From Candidatus Gallimonas intestinigallinarum (lineage in GTDB: Bacteria; Bacillota_A; Clostridia; Christensenellales; Borkfalkiaceae): 20,277 bases of DNA. The position numbers and the translations under genes are program-made. The stretch covers positions 1 to 20,277 of the forward strand of contig DXBS01000003.1 in the NCBI GenBank assembly GCA_019116405.1. Reading direction: 5' to 3'. The notes under the pieces are model-generated. The model had not been told where the DNA came from and did no database searches. It was given only the letters and a program-made list of their open reading frames with translations. Below, in pieces: positions 13,090-20,277 of this stretch (position 1 is the first letter of the stretch; each line of letters begins with the position of its first letter).

Positions 13090-14364
13090 ATGGCAACGCA
13101 TGGTTTTACCGACAAAGTCCGCGTCACCGTCAAGGCAGGCGACGGCGGGGACGGCATGAACTCCTTCAAGGCATACAAGGGCAAGCCCGCGTGCGGTCCC
13201 GACGGCGGCGACGGCGGGGACGGCGGCAATGTCTACCTCGTCGCGGACGAGAACGTGCACGACCTGCTCGCCTACCGCTTTACCTCCAAATACGCGGCGG
13301 GCAACGGCGAGCGCGGCGGCTCCAATCAGTGCTTTGGAAAGCGCGGCGCGGACGTCGTTCTCAAAGTCCCCTGCGGCACGCTCGTGCGCGACGCGGAGAC
13401 GAACAAGATCATCTGCGACGTCTATGAAAACGGCGAAAAAATCCTCCTGTTGCAGGGCGGCAAGGGGGGCAAGGGCAACGTGCGCTTTACGACAGCGCGC
13501 CGCCACGCACCCAACTTCGCGCAGAAGGGCGTGAAGGTCAAGCCGCACGCCGTCATTTTAGAGATGAAGGTCATCGCGGACGTGGGTCTCGTGGGCTTTC
13601 CCAACGTGGGCAAGAGCACGCTGCTCTCCAGGATCTCCGCTGCCCGCCCCAAGATCGCGGACTACCATTTCACGACGCTCTCCCCCAATCTGGGCGTCGT
13701 GCAGTACTATGAAAATTCCTTTGTCGCGGCGGATATCCCCGGGCTCATCGAGGGCGCGGCGGAGGGCGCGGGACTTGGCCACGGGTTTTTGCGCCATATC
13801 GAGCGCACCCGCATGATCTGCCACGTTCTGGACATTGCAGGCACCGAGGGGCGCGATCCGTCGGAGGACTTTGACAAGATCAACGCCGAGCTCGCGGCGT
13901 ACTCCGAAAAGCTCGCCGCGCTCCCGCAGATCGTCGTGCTCAACAAGTGCGACTGTCCCGGCGCGCAGGAAAATATCGCCCGCTTTACGGCGGCGCATCC
14001 CGATCTCACCGTCTGCCCCATCACGGCGCTGAGCGGCGAGGGAACCAAAGAGCTTCTGGATAAGGTCTGGGCGCTGCTTCAAACCCTCCCGCCCGCCGAG
14101 CGCATCCCCTCGGACGAGTTCGCGTTCGATGAAGAGGACACCTGGCAGTTCGAGATCTTCCGCGACGAGGAGAGCGCGTATGTTGTCGTCGGCGGGCTGG
14201 TCGATCTGCTCTGCCGCAATGTCGTTTTGAGCAATCCCGACTCCATGCAGTATTTCCAACGTATGCTGAAAACCCGCGGCGTCTTTAAGGCGCTTCAGGG
14301 CATGGGCTGCAAGGAAGGGGACACGGTCATCGTCGGCGACGTCGAATTTGAATTTGTGCCATAA
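13090..14364 (+). CDS. obgE: Obg-family GTPase
   Basis: This 424-residue GTPase acts in assembly of the large ribosomal subunit and in stress control. The N-terminal glycine-rich Obg domain (1-160) contains KAGDGGDG (15-22) and CGPDGGDGGDGGNV (35-48). The G domain shows GFPNVGKSTLL (169-179, G1), HFTTLSPNLGVV (193-204, G2), DIPGLIEGA (215-223, G3), NKCD (285-288, G4) and ALSGEGTKEL (313-322, G5). The C-terminal OCT domain (about 340-424) ends VGDVEFEFVP. All nucleotide-binding motifs are intact. The ATG at 13090 has no ribosome binding site and sits on the predicted transcription start. Two genes follow closely on the same strand, ending with yhbY, another ribosome-assembly factor. Confidence 0.97.
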   Translation: MATHGFTDKVRVTVKAGDGGDGMNSFKAYKGKPACGPDGGDGGDGGNVYLVADENVHDLLAYRFTSKYAAGNGERGGSNQCFGKRGADVVLKVPCGTLVRDAETNKIICDVYENGEKILLLQGGKGGKGNVRFTTARRHAPNFAQKGVKVKPHAVILEMKVIADVGLVGFPNVGKSTLLSRISAARPKIADYHFTTLSPNLGVVQYYENSFVAADIPGLIEGAAEGAGLGHGFLRHIERTRMICHVLDIAGTEGRDPSEDFDKINAELAAYSEKLAALPQIVVLNKCDCPGAQENIARFTAAHPDLTVCPITALSGEGTKELLDKVWALLQTLPPAERIPSDEFAFDEEDTWQFEIFRDEESAYVVVGGLVDLLCRNVVLSNPDSMQYFQRMLKTRGVFKALQGMGCKEGDTVIVGDVEFEFVP

Positions 14365-14391
14365 TCAGATTTTATACTACAGGAGGAAATG

Positions 14392-15885
14392 ATGGAACGC
14401 GGACTGCGTGCATTCTTTTATGATTACCACTACTATCTGTTCCCCGACGGCATGACGCTGGAGGAACTCAAGGCGGCGGGCAAGGTGCGCGTCAAGCACC
14501 TCAGAGAGGAGCGCTGCATGGCGCCCGACTTCATCTACGAGAGCATCGTGGAGGAGACGCTGAAGATCGAAGTACCCGAGCGCGTCTTTGAAGTGGAGGT
14601 CAACCTCTACACGGGCGCAGAGTACGATGCGATCTTAAAGAAGCACGTCGACCGCGTCTGCCCCGGCTGCGAGCGCTATGAGGACGACGGCACCGACAAC
14701 CTTGACGGGCATCATGAAGAGATGTCGCTGGACGGCGTGTGCTATCTGCGCAACGGCGAGGATGAGCCGTGGAGCTTCGGGTACTGTACGTTTGTGTTCT
14801 GGCTCCGCGTCGCGGACAAACTCAACGAACTTGCGGCATGCATCGACGCGGACGATCAGGAGAAGCTGAACAGCCTCATCAACGAGGAGCTGGAGCATTT
14901 CTATCTCCCGCTGAAGTTTTACGGCACGGTGCGCGGGGGCAGGTACTGCCTGTATTTGCGCGGCGACTGGCGCAACTCGCCCTCTGCATATACGACGGAG
15001 CGCTACCTTGCCGAGTGCGGCGCGCTTGCGACGTCTCCCCTCGTCGCGGCGGGCTGGAGGGTGGAATATCTGCTGCCCGAGGGCGTCGTCAAACACAAGA
15101 GCGCGTACGATGAACGCTGCATGGGACGGGTAGAGATGACGGAAGCGGGCACGACCGTCTATCTGTATGTCCCCGAGGGAGAGGATTCGACGGCGCGCGC
15201 CAACGATGTGTTCGAATGTATGGCGGAGGACGTCGGCGAATACGCGGCGCTGTGCGCCTTTGCCTGGGTGGAGCCGACGGCATCTCGCGTGGGCATGCTT
15301 CCCCGCAAGAAGTTCGCGCGTCAGCTCAAGGCTGCAGCCGATGCGTTCCTCGCCGCGATGGATGCCGAGGACGAGCATGCGCTCATCTCGCCCTATGCGA
15401 CGGGCTACGGTTACGACGGCGGCGCGGACGAAAAACAGCTTCCCTATCGCGAGAAGCTCGCCGAGGGCTTCACGCAGGCGCCCGATATCGCGCTCATTGA
15501 TCGGGATGTGCTGGACGGGGCGAAGGAGGAGCTGCCCTGGTGGCTGCGCGTGTATGCTTTCGGGTATCTGTACTTTCCCACCGTGCACGCAGGGGAGGAC
15601 CTCGTTCCCGTCATCGCATGGTATCTGGGAAACCTCAGGGACGCGCCCCTGTACGAACAGGAAGAGAACGGCATGACGGCGGTCAACCTCGGATTCGGTT
15701 ACGGCGCCGAGCGCGGATTTTTCCTGGATATGATGGTCATGGATGAAAAGCGGTTCCTGCGCATGCTCAGAATGCTCGCGCCCATGCTGCAGGCGTATGG
15801 CGCAAAGGCGGTCATCGTCAACGAGCATGGCGCGGTGGCGTATGAATGCGGCTATGACTTCCTTCCTGCGGGCGGATTAAACTGA
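14392..15885 (+). CDS. Hypothetical protein between obgE and yhbY
   Basis: This 497-residue protein is not recognised. AGGAGG (14381-14386) favours the second of two adjacent ATGs (14389 and 14392). It is soluble and acidic, with no signal peptide or membrane helix. Notable are aromatic clusters (FFYDYHYYLFPDG at the start), one CPGC pair near residue 91, and a possible two-part layout: an N-terminal half to about residue 200 and a C-terminal half with LPWWLRVYAFGYLYFP and GFFLDMMVMDEKRFLRMLRM. It starts 27 bases after obgE and ends 13 bases before yhbY, so it is probably co-transcribed with ribosome-assembly genes. Base composition matches its neighbours, which argues against recent transfer. 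A function cannot be given. Confidence 0.85.
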   Translation: MERGLRAFFYDYHYYLFPDGMTLEELKAAGKVRVKHLREERCMAPDFIYESIVEETLKIEVPERVFEVEVNLYTGAEYDAILKKHVDRVCPGCERYEDDGTDNLDGHHEEMSLDGVCYLRNGEDEPWSFGYCTFVFWLRVADKLNELAACIDADDQEKLNSLINEELEHFYLPLKFYGTVRGGRYCLYLRGDWRNSPSAYTTERYLAECGALATSPLVAAGWRVEYLLPEGVVKHKSAYDERCMGRVEMTEAGTTVYLYVPEGEDSTARANDVFECMAEDVGEYAALCAFAWVEPTASRVGMLPRKKFARQLKAAADAFLAAMDAEDEHALISPYATGYGYDGGADEKQLPYREKLAEGFTQAPDIALIDRDVLDGAKEELPWWLRVYAFGYLYFPTVHAGEDLVPVIAWYLGNLRDAPLYEQEENGMTAVNLGFGYGAERGFFLDMMVMDEKRFLRMLRMLAPMLQAYGAKAVIVNEHGAVAYECGYDFLPAGGLN

Positions 15886-15898
15886 AAAGGAGCGGGCA

Positions 15899-16204
15899 TT
15901 GCCCGGAACAAATATGACAAGCAAACAGAGAAGCAAACTCAAATCCATTGCGGCAAACCTCTCGCCCGTCACCCAGATCGGCAAGGGCGGGATCTCCGAC
16001 AACCTGTTAAAGACGCTCTCCGAGGCGCTCGAAGCGCGTGAGATCATCAAGGTCAACGTGCTTCCCACCGCCGAGGCGGACGCGGACACCATGGCGCAGA
16101 ACGCAGCGGACCTGCTGGGCGCGGAGGTCGTGGCGGTCATCGGCAGGAAGGCGATCTTCTACCGCCGCTCCTCGCGCGACGACGTGGAGCATATTGAGCT
16201 GTAA
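15899..16204 (+). CDS. yhbY: YhbY-type CRM-domain RNA-binding protein
   Basis: YhbY binds pre-50S particles through a CRM domain. The 101-residue protein has SKQRSKLKSIAANLSPVTQ (8-26), the GxxG loop IGKGGIS (27-33), ALEAREIIKVNVL (43-55) and VAVIGRKAIFYRRS (78-91), covering the full domain. AAGGAG (15887-15892) is six bases before a TTG at 15899 but 21 bases from the ATG at 15914, so the TTG is preferred; use of ATG would give 96 residues and the same domain. It is the last gene of the obgE run. Confidence 0.95.
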   Translation: MPGTNMTSKQRSKLKSIAANLSPVTQIGKGGISDNLLKTLSEALEAREIIKVNVLPTAEADADTMAQNAADLLGAEVVAVIGRKAIFYRRSSRDDVEHIEL

Positions 16205-16233
16205 ACGCGGCGGGCGATATTCATTGCATGCAA

Positions 16234-16273
16234 ATACAAAGCGCGGCGGCGGGCAAAATGCCCGCCGCCGCGC
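16234..16273. terminator. Bidirectional GC-rich terminator between yhbY and the accessory operon
   Basis: A perfect 15-base-pair stem is formed by 16241-16255 (GCGCGGCGGCGGGCA) and 16259-16273 around AAA. On the minus strand it is followed by TTTGTATTTG, suiting the leftward AT-rich gene; on the plus strand the U content is low but the stem lies 36 bases past yhbY. Between it and 16329 no gene is seen. Confidence 0.75.
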
Positions 16274-16328
16274 GTCTGTCGATCTATTTTCCTATGGCGT
16301 AAGATCCTCATGCCTGATGACAGGTGGC

Positions 16329-16721
16329 TCAGATCTTTTGCTTCTTGATATGTTTTCTTAATTTTTTATAGCATTTGAAAAAGTCATCGTTCGGATTGAT
16401 GAAAAGATACCCATATTCTGAACGAAAATTGTTTAAATTCTCTTCCCATAAACTATATACTTTTTCAAAAAAACATAAAAAATTGTCTGTTGATTGCTTT
16501 ATGTCCTCTTTTTTACTTTCAATGCTTATAATATTATTTTTATATGTATTGATAAAATCATATATTCGGCTCAAGCCATCAAAAAAAGACAAGAAGGAAT
16601 ACGAAATGGTTATATTTCTTTGGTCTTCAACGATATCGGAAAATATTACCGTTAAGTCAGACAGATCGTATGAGCAGTGATTGCGTAATGTTAAATTTAT
16701 ATAGAAACTTTCCATCCCCAT
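16329..16721 (-). CDS. AT-rich hypothetical protein, likely horizontally acquired
   Basis: This 130-residue protein is not recognised. The ATG at 16721 is preferred because GAGGG (minus strand, 16729-16733) precedes it at seven bases; a longer frame from 16766 gives 145 residues. It is rich in aromatic, Asn, Ile and Lys residues (for example FLSFFDGLSRIYDFINTYKN, then NIISIESKKE) and ends in a basic tail (YKKLRKHIKKQ). No membrane helix or signal peptide is seen. Its base composition is far more AT-rich than everything around it, with AAA, AAT and ATA codons that are rare in its neighbours. It follows the shorter lipoprotein gene on the same strand within 55 bases. Small size, odd composition and position recall immunity-type or cargo genes, but there is no motif to prove this. 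Confidence 0.75.
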   Translation of the reverse strand: MGMESFYINLTLRNHCSYDLSDLTVIFSDIVEDQRNITISYSFLSFFDGLSRIYDFINTYKNNIISIESKKEDIKQSTDNFLCFFEKVYSLWEENLNNFRSEYGYLFINPNDDFFKCYKKLRKHIKKQKI

Positions 16722-16775
16722 TTTTATTCCCTCGTTATTGTATTTGCAAAAGTTTTCTATACGCATACCCCAATC

Positions 16776-17759
16776 TTAATGGACGATAAAGGCGCCGACG
16801 GGGGAGGGGAGAGTGGGGTCGAGCGGTGGATATTCATTCTCATCGTACAGTTCTTCGGGCAGCGTGACGCTCTCTTGACTGCGGCGGATGACCAGCTGCG
16901 CATCCATGGAGTAATCGGCCGTCTCCTCCGGATAGGAGGCGGAATACCCCATGTCGATGTACACGGAGAACTGCTCGAAGGTGCCGTCCTCGTTGATATA
17001 CAGGTAGACCTCCAGCGTCTTGCCTTGGAAGCGGAAGTCGATCTCCCCGAACCCGCCCGTCGTGCTCTCTTCGATCGCGCGGAAGTAGTCGTCATTGGCG
17101 TAAAATTTGAGTTTGAGCCCCGCGCTGTCGTCCAGTCCGACCGAGATACCCGCCGCCGCAAGTTCTTCCAGCATATCTTCCATGTCCTGCGTCTCCTGCG
17201 AGGGCACTTTGAGTGGCTGCACATGGCGCATCGGCAGCACGCCGCCTCCGGAAACATCGCCAAACAGATCTTCCAGAATGGCGACAAGATCGCCGAAGGG
17301 GATTTTTCCGCAATACGGCTCCGTGCCGTCCACGACGTCGAGGTAGAGATTGTCGCTGTCATGATAGACGTCGCCCGAAAGCACATAGGTGCCCGCCGTA
17401 CCGTCTACGGCCTGCGAGGCATTGAGACGCAGCGAGCCTTTTCCGACGGAGCCCGCTTCATTGACGTTGGGTATGGCAATATCGTAGTTGCCTTCGCCGT
17501 TCATGATGACGGAATCCCCCGCCGCGTTGATATTCAGGTCGATGTCTCCCTGAATGGAGAATCCGAAGGCGTCGCTCGCAGGATCGCGCAGGAGCGCATT
17601 TTCATCGATGGAAGAGACCGCATGCGCCAGTTCGGCCGCCGTCGGCGTGCGGTAGTCTCCGTCGATCACGGGATTGGGTTTGCATGCCGTCAATCCGACT
17701 GCCGTCAGAAGGACGGCCGCGCATCCGAGTGCAAGAGTTCGTCTCAATATTTTTTTCAT
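16776..17759 (-). CDS. Lipoprotein, shorter paralogue
   Basis: A 327-residue secreted lipoprotein: basic start MKKILRRT, hydrophobic core, and lipobox LTAC with C26 as the lipidated cysteine. AGGAGA precedes the ATG. The mature part is rich in beta-strand-like segments and contains the block AAAGISVGLDDSAGLKLKFY near 200-220, almost identical to the neighbour encoded at 17802-19667. From residue 28 to the end it is collinear with residues 37-330 of that neighbour, so the two arose by duplication. The alternating strands with a helix and the ligand-cup-like length recall LolA/LppX-type lipoproteins, a guess about fold only. It lies 42 bases downstream of its paralogue without a promoter between, so they form an operon. 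Confidence 0.88.
   Translation of the reverse strand: MKKILRRTLALGCAAVLLTAVGLTACKPNPVIDGDYRTPTAAELAHAVSSIDENALLRDPASDAFGFSIQGDIDLNINAAGDSVIMNGEGNYDIAIPNVNEAGSVGKGSLRLNASQAVDGTAGTYVLSGDVYHDSDNLYLDVVDGTEPYCGKIPFGDLVAILEDLFGDVSGGGVLPMRHVQPLKVPSQETQDMEDMLEELAAAGISVGLDDSAGLKLKFYANDDYFRAIEESTTGGFGEIDFRFQGKTLEVYLYINEDGTFEQFSVYIDMGYSASYPEETADYSMDAQLVIRRSQESVTLPEELYDENEYPPLDPTLPSPVGAFIVH
17079..17160. repeat. Diverged direct repeat within the shorter lipoprotein gene
   Basis: About 82 bases here match 18945-19026 at most positions, same orientation, encoding the near-identical block around GISVGLDDS, LKLK and YANDDYFR. It is the best conserved part of the lipoprotein duplication and a possible site for recombination between the two genes. 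Confidence 0.7.
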
Positions 17760-17801
17760 AAAATTTCTCCTGTTCTATGGGTTCTCTGCGGGGAAGTTGT
17801 C

Positions 17802-19667
17802 TCAGATCTGAGCGGGATCGATGATCGCGGCATAACCATTCTGGGCGCCTACGACGAAGAAGGTGCCGTCGGGACGCTCATAAACGGCGTCGGGGTCAAA
17901 GTCTAAGGCATAAATAAATTGCTGCGCCTGTTGGTCAAAGATGAGCAATTCACCCGTAAGGCTTTTCACAAAGGAATAGCGCGCGGAGACAAGCAGCGTC
18001 GTGTCCGGATCGTACCCGGATTGCTGCGGATAGGATTCGGAGAGTTCGTTTTCCGAGATCTGTTCGCCCGTCAGACTGTCAAAACAATTTCCGTAAAAAT
18101 GTACCGCCTTCCCGTCATACCATGCGGGTTCGGTATTAAAGAAGTATCCCCCGAATTCTCCGTGCACCGTCACAGTGCCCGCGGTCAGGTCAAGATAGTA
18201 GAGATTGCTGCCTGACGAACCGGTTTCGGCGACATACACCATGTTGTCGCCGCGGTTGGCAGTGAGAATGGGCTCATAGAAAGATTCGTATGAAAAGAGC
18301 GCGTTGTTGCTTCCGTCAAGATCGCAGCGATAGATCTCTACCCATTGATCGGTATTGCAGTACACGATGCAGTCCTCCATGAGGACGATCTCGTTGACGG
18401 GGCAGGAGGCGTCGAAGGTCTGCGCGTCGAATGTCTCCAGGTCGATCACGCGGATGACGCCCGCCTCACCCGTGCCGACGCAGAGTTTGCCGTCATAGAC
18501 GTCCCCGCAGGTGGGACCGACGATAAAGCCTCCCTCGTGGAGCAGTGTTCCCGTATCGGCATCGAAGATAAGATAGGTCGTTCTGTCGAGGATGGTCACA
18601 GTGTTCGTCACGTCGTCATAGAGCATTTCGCGGAAGCCGTCCGTGGAATAGTAATACACCGTTGCAACGCTGTCCTCGGGCAGAGCAATGGTGGGATACT
18701 TTTCCTCGTCCGAAAGGTCTTCGGGCAGCGTGACCTGCTCCTCGCTGGGTTTTGCGATCAGCTGAAAGTCGGCGGAAAACGACATTTCCTCTCCGGCATA
18801 GGAGAGGGTATAGCCCAGGTCGACAACGGCGGAGAGTTGTTCAAGCTCGTGTTCCTGATTGACATGGCAGTATACTTCCAGGGTCTTTGCGGGGAAGGTC
18901 ATCTCTATTCCTTCCGCGCCGCCCGCTGCGCTCTCCTCCAGCATGCGGAAGTAGTCGTCGTTGGCGTACAGTTTGAGTTTGAGCCCATCGCTGTCATCCA
19001 GCCCGACCGAGATGCCTGCTGCCGCGAGGTTTTCAAGCAGTTCTTCCGCTGCCTTCGTTTCCTCCGAGGGGGCGACGAGCGGCTGTGCTATGCCCGGCTG
19101 TCGTACGCCGCGCAGCGGCTGAACGCCGTTTCCGGGCTGCATTTCCGCCAATAACGCCTCCAGCAGGTAGGGGAGCATGTCATAGGAGATCTTGCCCCGA
19201 TTGACTTCGCCGTCCTCCGTTACGTCAAGGTAGAGGTAAGTATCGTCGTGATAAATATTTCCTGAAGCGGCAGAACTTTCCTGTTCGCCGTCGGCGGTAA
19301 ATGTTGCATCCAGCTGCAGATTGCCCGCGCCCACGGAGGCGCCCGTCCGCGCGTTCTCTATGTAGAGATCATAGTTTCCGCTGCCCGACACGGCGAGCCT
19401 TCCGCCGTCAGCCTGCATTTCAAAGCCAAGTTCTGCCTCCATGGTCAGGCCGTTCACTTCGATCCCCACCGGTCGGCCGTCGATGTATTCTCCCTCTCCC
19501 TCCAGAATCGTAAGCGCATTTCCAAGTTCTTTCGCCGTCGGTGCGTGGTAGTCGCCCGGGATGACAGCAGAAAATGTTTCCTCGGGCGTTTCATCCTGCC
19601 CGCATGCCGCAAGGACAAGGCTCGTGCCAAGGAGCAAAGCAGCGCAGATCGTAAGATATTTTTTCAT
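17802..19667 (-). CDS. Lipoprotein with duplicated N-terminal module and beta-propeller-like C-terminus
   Basis: A 621-residue secreted lipoprotein; the ATG at 19667 follows GGAGGGA and starts MKKYLTICAALLLG. The lipobox is LAAC, with C22. Residues 37-330 match the shorter paralogue next door. Residues 334-621 are a different module with repeats such as TYLIFDADTGTLLHEGGFIV, VIRVIDLETFDAQTF, VEIYRCDLDG, NLYYLDLTAGTVTVHGEF and LLIFDQQAQQFIYAL, the pattern of a PQQ/YVTN-like beta-propeller. It is probably anchored on the outer face of the membrane, binding a ligand or protein. Consensus promoter upstream; first gene of a three-gene leftward operon. Ligand and partner unknown. Confidence 0.88.
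   Translation of the reverse strand: MKKYLTICAALLLGTSLVLAACGQDETPEETFSAVIPGDYHAPTAKELGNALTILEGEGEYIDGRPVGIEVNGLTMEAELGFEMQADGGRLAVSGSGNYDLYIENARTGASVGAGNLQLDATFTADGEQESSAASGNIYHDDTYLYLDVTEDGEVNRGKISYDMLPYLLEALLAEMQPGNGVQPLRGVRQPGIAQPLVAPSEETKAAEELLENLAAAGISVGLDDSDGLKLKLYANDDYFRMLEESAAGGAEGIEMTFPAKTLEVYCHVNQEHELEQLSAVVDLGYTLSYAGEEMSFSADFQLIAKPSEEQVTLPEDLSDEEKYPTIALPEDSVATVYYYSTDGFREMLYDDVTNTVTILDRTTYLIFDADTGTLLHEGGFIVGPTCGDVYDGKLCVGTGEAGVIRVIDLETFDAQTFDASCPVNEIVLMEDCIVYCNTDQWVEIYRCDLDGSNNALFSYESFYEPILTANRGDNMVYVAETGSSGSNLYYLDLTAGTVTVHGEFGGYFFNTEPAWYDGKAVHFYGNCFDSLTGEQISENELSESYPQQSGYDPDTTLLVSARYSFVKSLTGELLIFDQQAQQFIYALDFDPDAVYERPDGTFFVVGAQNGYAAIIDPAQI
18945..19026. repeat. Diverged direct repeat within the longer lipoprotein gene
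   Basis: Partner of the repeat at 17079-17160, in the same orientation. It encodes the GISVGLDDS, LKLK and YANDDYFR block. Confidence 0.7.
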
Positions 19668-19710
19668 TTCTTCCCTCCATGGGCGCGACTGCACCCGCAG
19701 TTCTAACTTT

Positions 19711-19739
19711 ATTATACTATCCGGCAGATAGCATGTCAA
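19711..19739 (-). promoter_or_regulatory. Consensus sigma-A promoter of the lipoprotein operon
   Basis: On the minus strand TTGACA (19734-19739) and TATAAT (19711-19716) are perfect and 17 bases apart. The leader is about 37 bases and ends with GGAGGGA. No operator is evident beyond a short CTGC/GCAG repeat. Confidence 0.92.
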
Positions 19740-19815
19740 GGTTTTGCCGAAAAAAGACGGCGGCGGGCGGAATGCGCGAGGACTGCATTTCGTCGGAAAA
19801 ATTTCGGACAAACCC

Positions 19816-19844
19816 TTGTATTTTTACGGGAAATATGGTAGAAT
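19816..19844 (+). promoter_or_regulatory. Sigma-A promoter of the Fe-S scaffold gene
   Basis: TTGTAT (19816-19821) and TAGAAT (19839-19844) are 17 bases apart. The leader is about 46 bases with GGAGG (19885-19889) seven bases before the ATG. Confidence 0.75.
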
Positions 19845-19896
19845 ATTACAGAATGGTTCCCGTACAGGGTCAATAGAATTTTATGGAGGATATCAG

Positions 19897-20277
19897 ATGC
19901 AATATTCACGCGAAGTGGAAGAGATGATTTGCGTCGCAAAGGGCCCCAGGCACGACCCCGCTCCCATTCCCGAAGAGGGCAAGTGGGTTTGCGCGAAGCA
20001 GATCACGGACATCAGCGGCTTCACCCACGGCGTGGGCTGGTGCGCACCCCAGCAGGGCGCGTGCAAGCTCTCGCTCAACGTCAAGGAAGGCGTCATTCAG
20101 GAGGCGCTCGTCGAAACGCTCGGCTGCTCGGGCATGACACACTCGGCGGCAATGGCGGCAGAAATTTTGCCTCATAAGACCATCCTCGAAGCGCTCAACA
20201 CCGACCTTGTCTTCGACGCCATCAACACCGCGATGCGCGAACTGTTCCTGCAGATCGTCTACGGCCGCACGCAGTCG
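19897..20277 (+). CDS. Iron-sulfur cluster assembly scaffold-type protein, 5' part
   Basis: The frame is open from the ATG at 19897 to the window edge (127 codons), so the 3' part is missing. It begins MQYSREVEEMICVAKGPRHD and contains HGVGWCAPQQGACKL (44-58), ALVETLGCSGMTHSAAMAA (70-88) and ALNTDLVFDAINTAMRELFLQ near 100-120, ending YGRTQS. From memory this matches a clostridial NifU/IscU-like scaffold family that is usually followed by a partner annotated GGGtGRT protein. Cysteines at C12, C32, C49, C56 and C77 are candidate cluster ligands. Role in Fe-S assembly is inferred from the family; the partner would be just right of the window. Confidence 0.85.
   Translation, partial: MQYSREVEEMICVAKGPRHDPAPIPEEGKWVCAKQITDISGFTHGVGWCAPQQGACKLSLNVKEGVIQEALVETLGCSGMTHSAAMAAEILPHKTILEALNTDLVFDAINTAMRELFLQIVYGRTQS

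Noticed and set aside
14635..15828. A 397-codon minus-strand frame inside the unrecognised gene
   Set aside because: The plus-strand frame has a strong ribosome binding site, operon spacing and protein-like composition; the minus frame has none of these.
16241..16273. CRISPR or other repeat-array signal in GC-rich hairpins
   Set aside because: Each hairpin in the window is a single inverted repeat with its own sequence; there is no regular array of repeats and spacers.
16375..16680. A 101-codon plus-strand frame antisense to the AT-rich gene
   Set aside because: It has no ribosome binding site; the minus frame has GAGGG at good spacing and continues the direction of the lipoprotein operon. 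Certainty is moderate because neither product is recognised.

Overview
The window looks like a chromosomal segment of a GC-rich, low-complexity-envelope Gram-positive bacterium, most likely a gut-type member of the Clostridia. The basis is inference from gene content: an ECF riboflavin transporter subunit under an FMN riboswitch, an obg/yhbY pair, a tsaE-tsaB-rimI cluster, a YwnA-like Rrf2 regulator, a YugP-type protease, lipobox lipoproteins without outer-membrane genes, and a clostridial-type Fe-S scaffold protein. Promoters are textbook sigma-A, and most have an exactly 17-base spacer. No rRNA, tRNA, CRISPR array, transposase or integrase was seen. Most of the window is housekeeping DNA with short accessory insertions.

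Layout. (1) 82-2249, minus: a membrane protein with an M48-protease-like core whose zinc motif is gone, ending at a hairpin terminator. (2) 2420-3670, plus: glyA, divergent from it. (3) 3751-3956, minus: a small XRE-type regulator gene broken by a one-base shift. (4) 4029-5034, plus: consensus promoter, FMN riboswitch, terminator hairpin and ribU with an extra C-terminal membrane helix. (5) 5045-9941, plus: a tightly packed run tsaE-tsaB-rimI-alpha/beta hydrolase-membrane-anchored MurF-like ligase-ddl, with overlapping starts and stops up to the ligase and a hairpin that contains the ddl ribosome binding site. (6) 9914-11173: icd (eukaryote-type NADP isocitrate dehydrogenase), its promoter lying in the last codons of ddl. 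(7) 11187-11733: a palindrome-rich control region, the Rrf2 gene and a strong terminator. (8) 11735-12182: a gene-poor stretch holding a 199-base element with 13-base terminal inverted repeats and a short coding-like remnant. (9) 12183-12902, minus: YugP-like membrane protease. (10) 12988-13025: a perfect 38-base palindrome between divergent genes. (11) 13090-16204, plus: obgE, an unrecognised 497-498-codon gene, and yhbY. (12) 19667-16329, minus: two paralogous lipoproteins followed by an AT-rich gene that looks foreign. (13) 19897 to the right edge, plus: the start of an Fe-S scaffold protein gene.

How the genes work together. The 5.0-9.9 kb run joins tRNA t6A modification (TsaE, TsaB), ribosomal-protein or TsaD-linked acetylation (RimI) and peptidoglycan precursor synthesis: Ddl makes D-Ala-D-Ala, which a MurF-type ligase attaches to the UDP-muramoyl tripeptide. 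obgE and yhbY both act in ribosome assembly, so the unrecognised gene between them is co-transcribed with ribosome-biogenesis functions. The Rrf2 gene probably controls itself through the inverted repeats at its promoter. The most unusual items are the zinc-site-less M48-like protein, the two apparently leaderless genes (tsaE, obgE), the ddl leader hairpin, the Rrf2 control region and the lipoprotein/AT-rich accessory operon. I did not find a clearly new multi-gene system; the lipoprotein operon and the gene between obgE and yhbY are the best candidates for undescribed biology.
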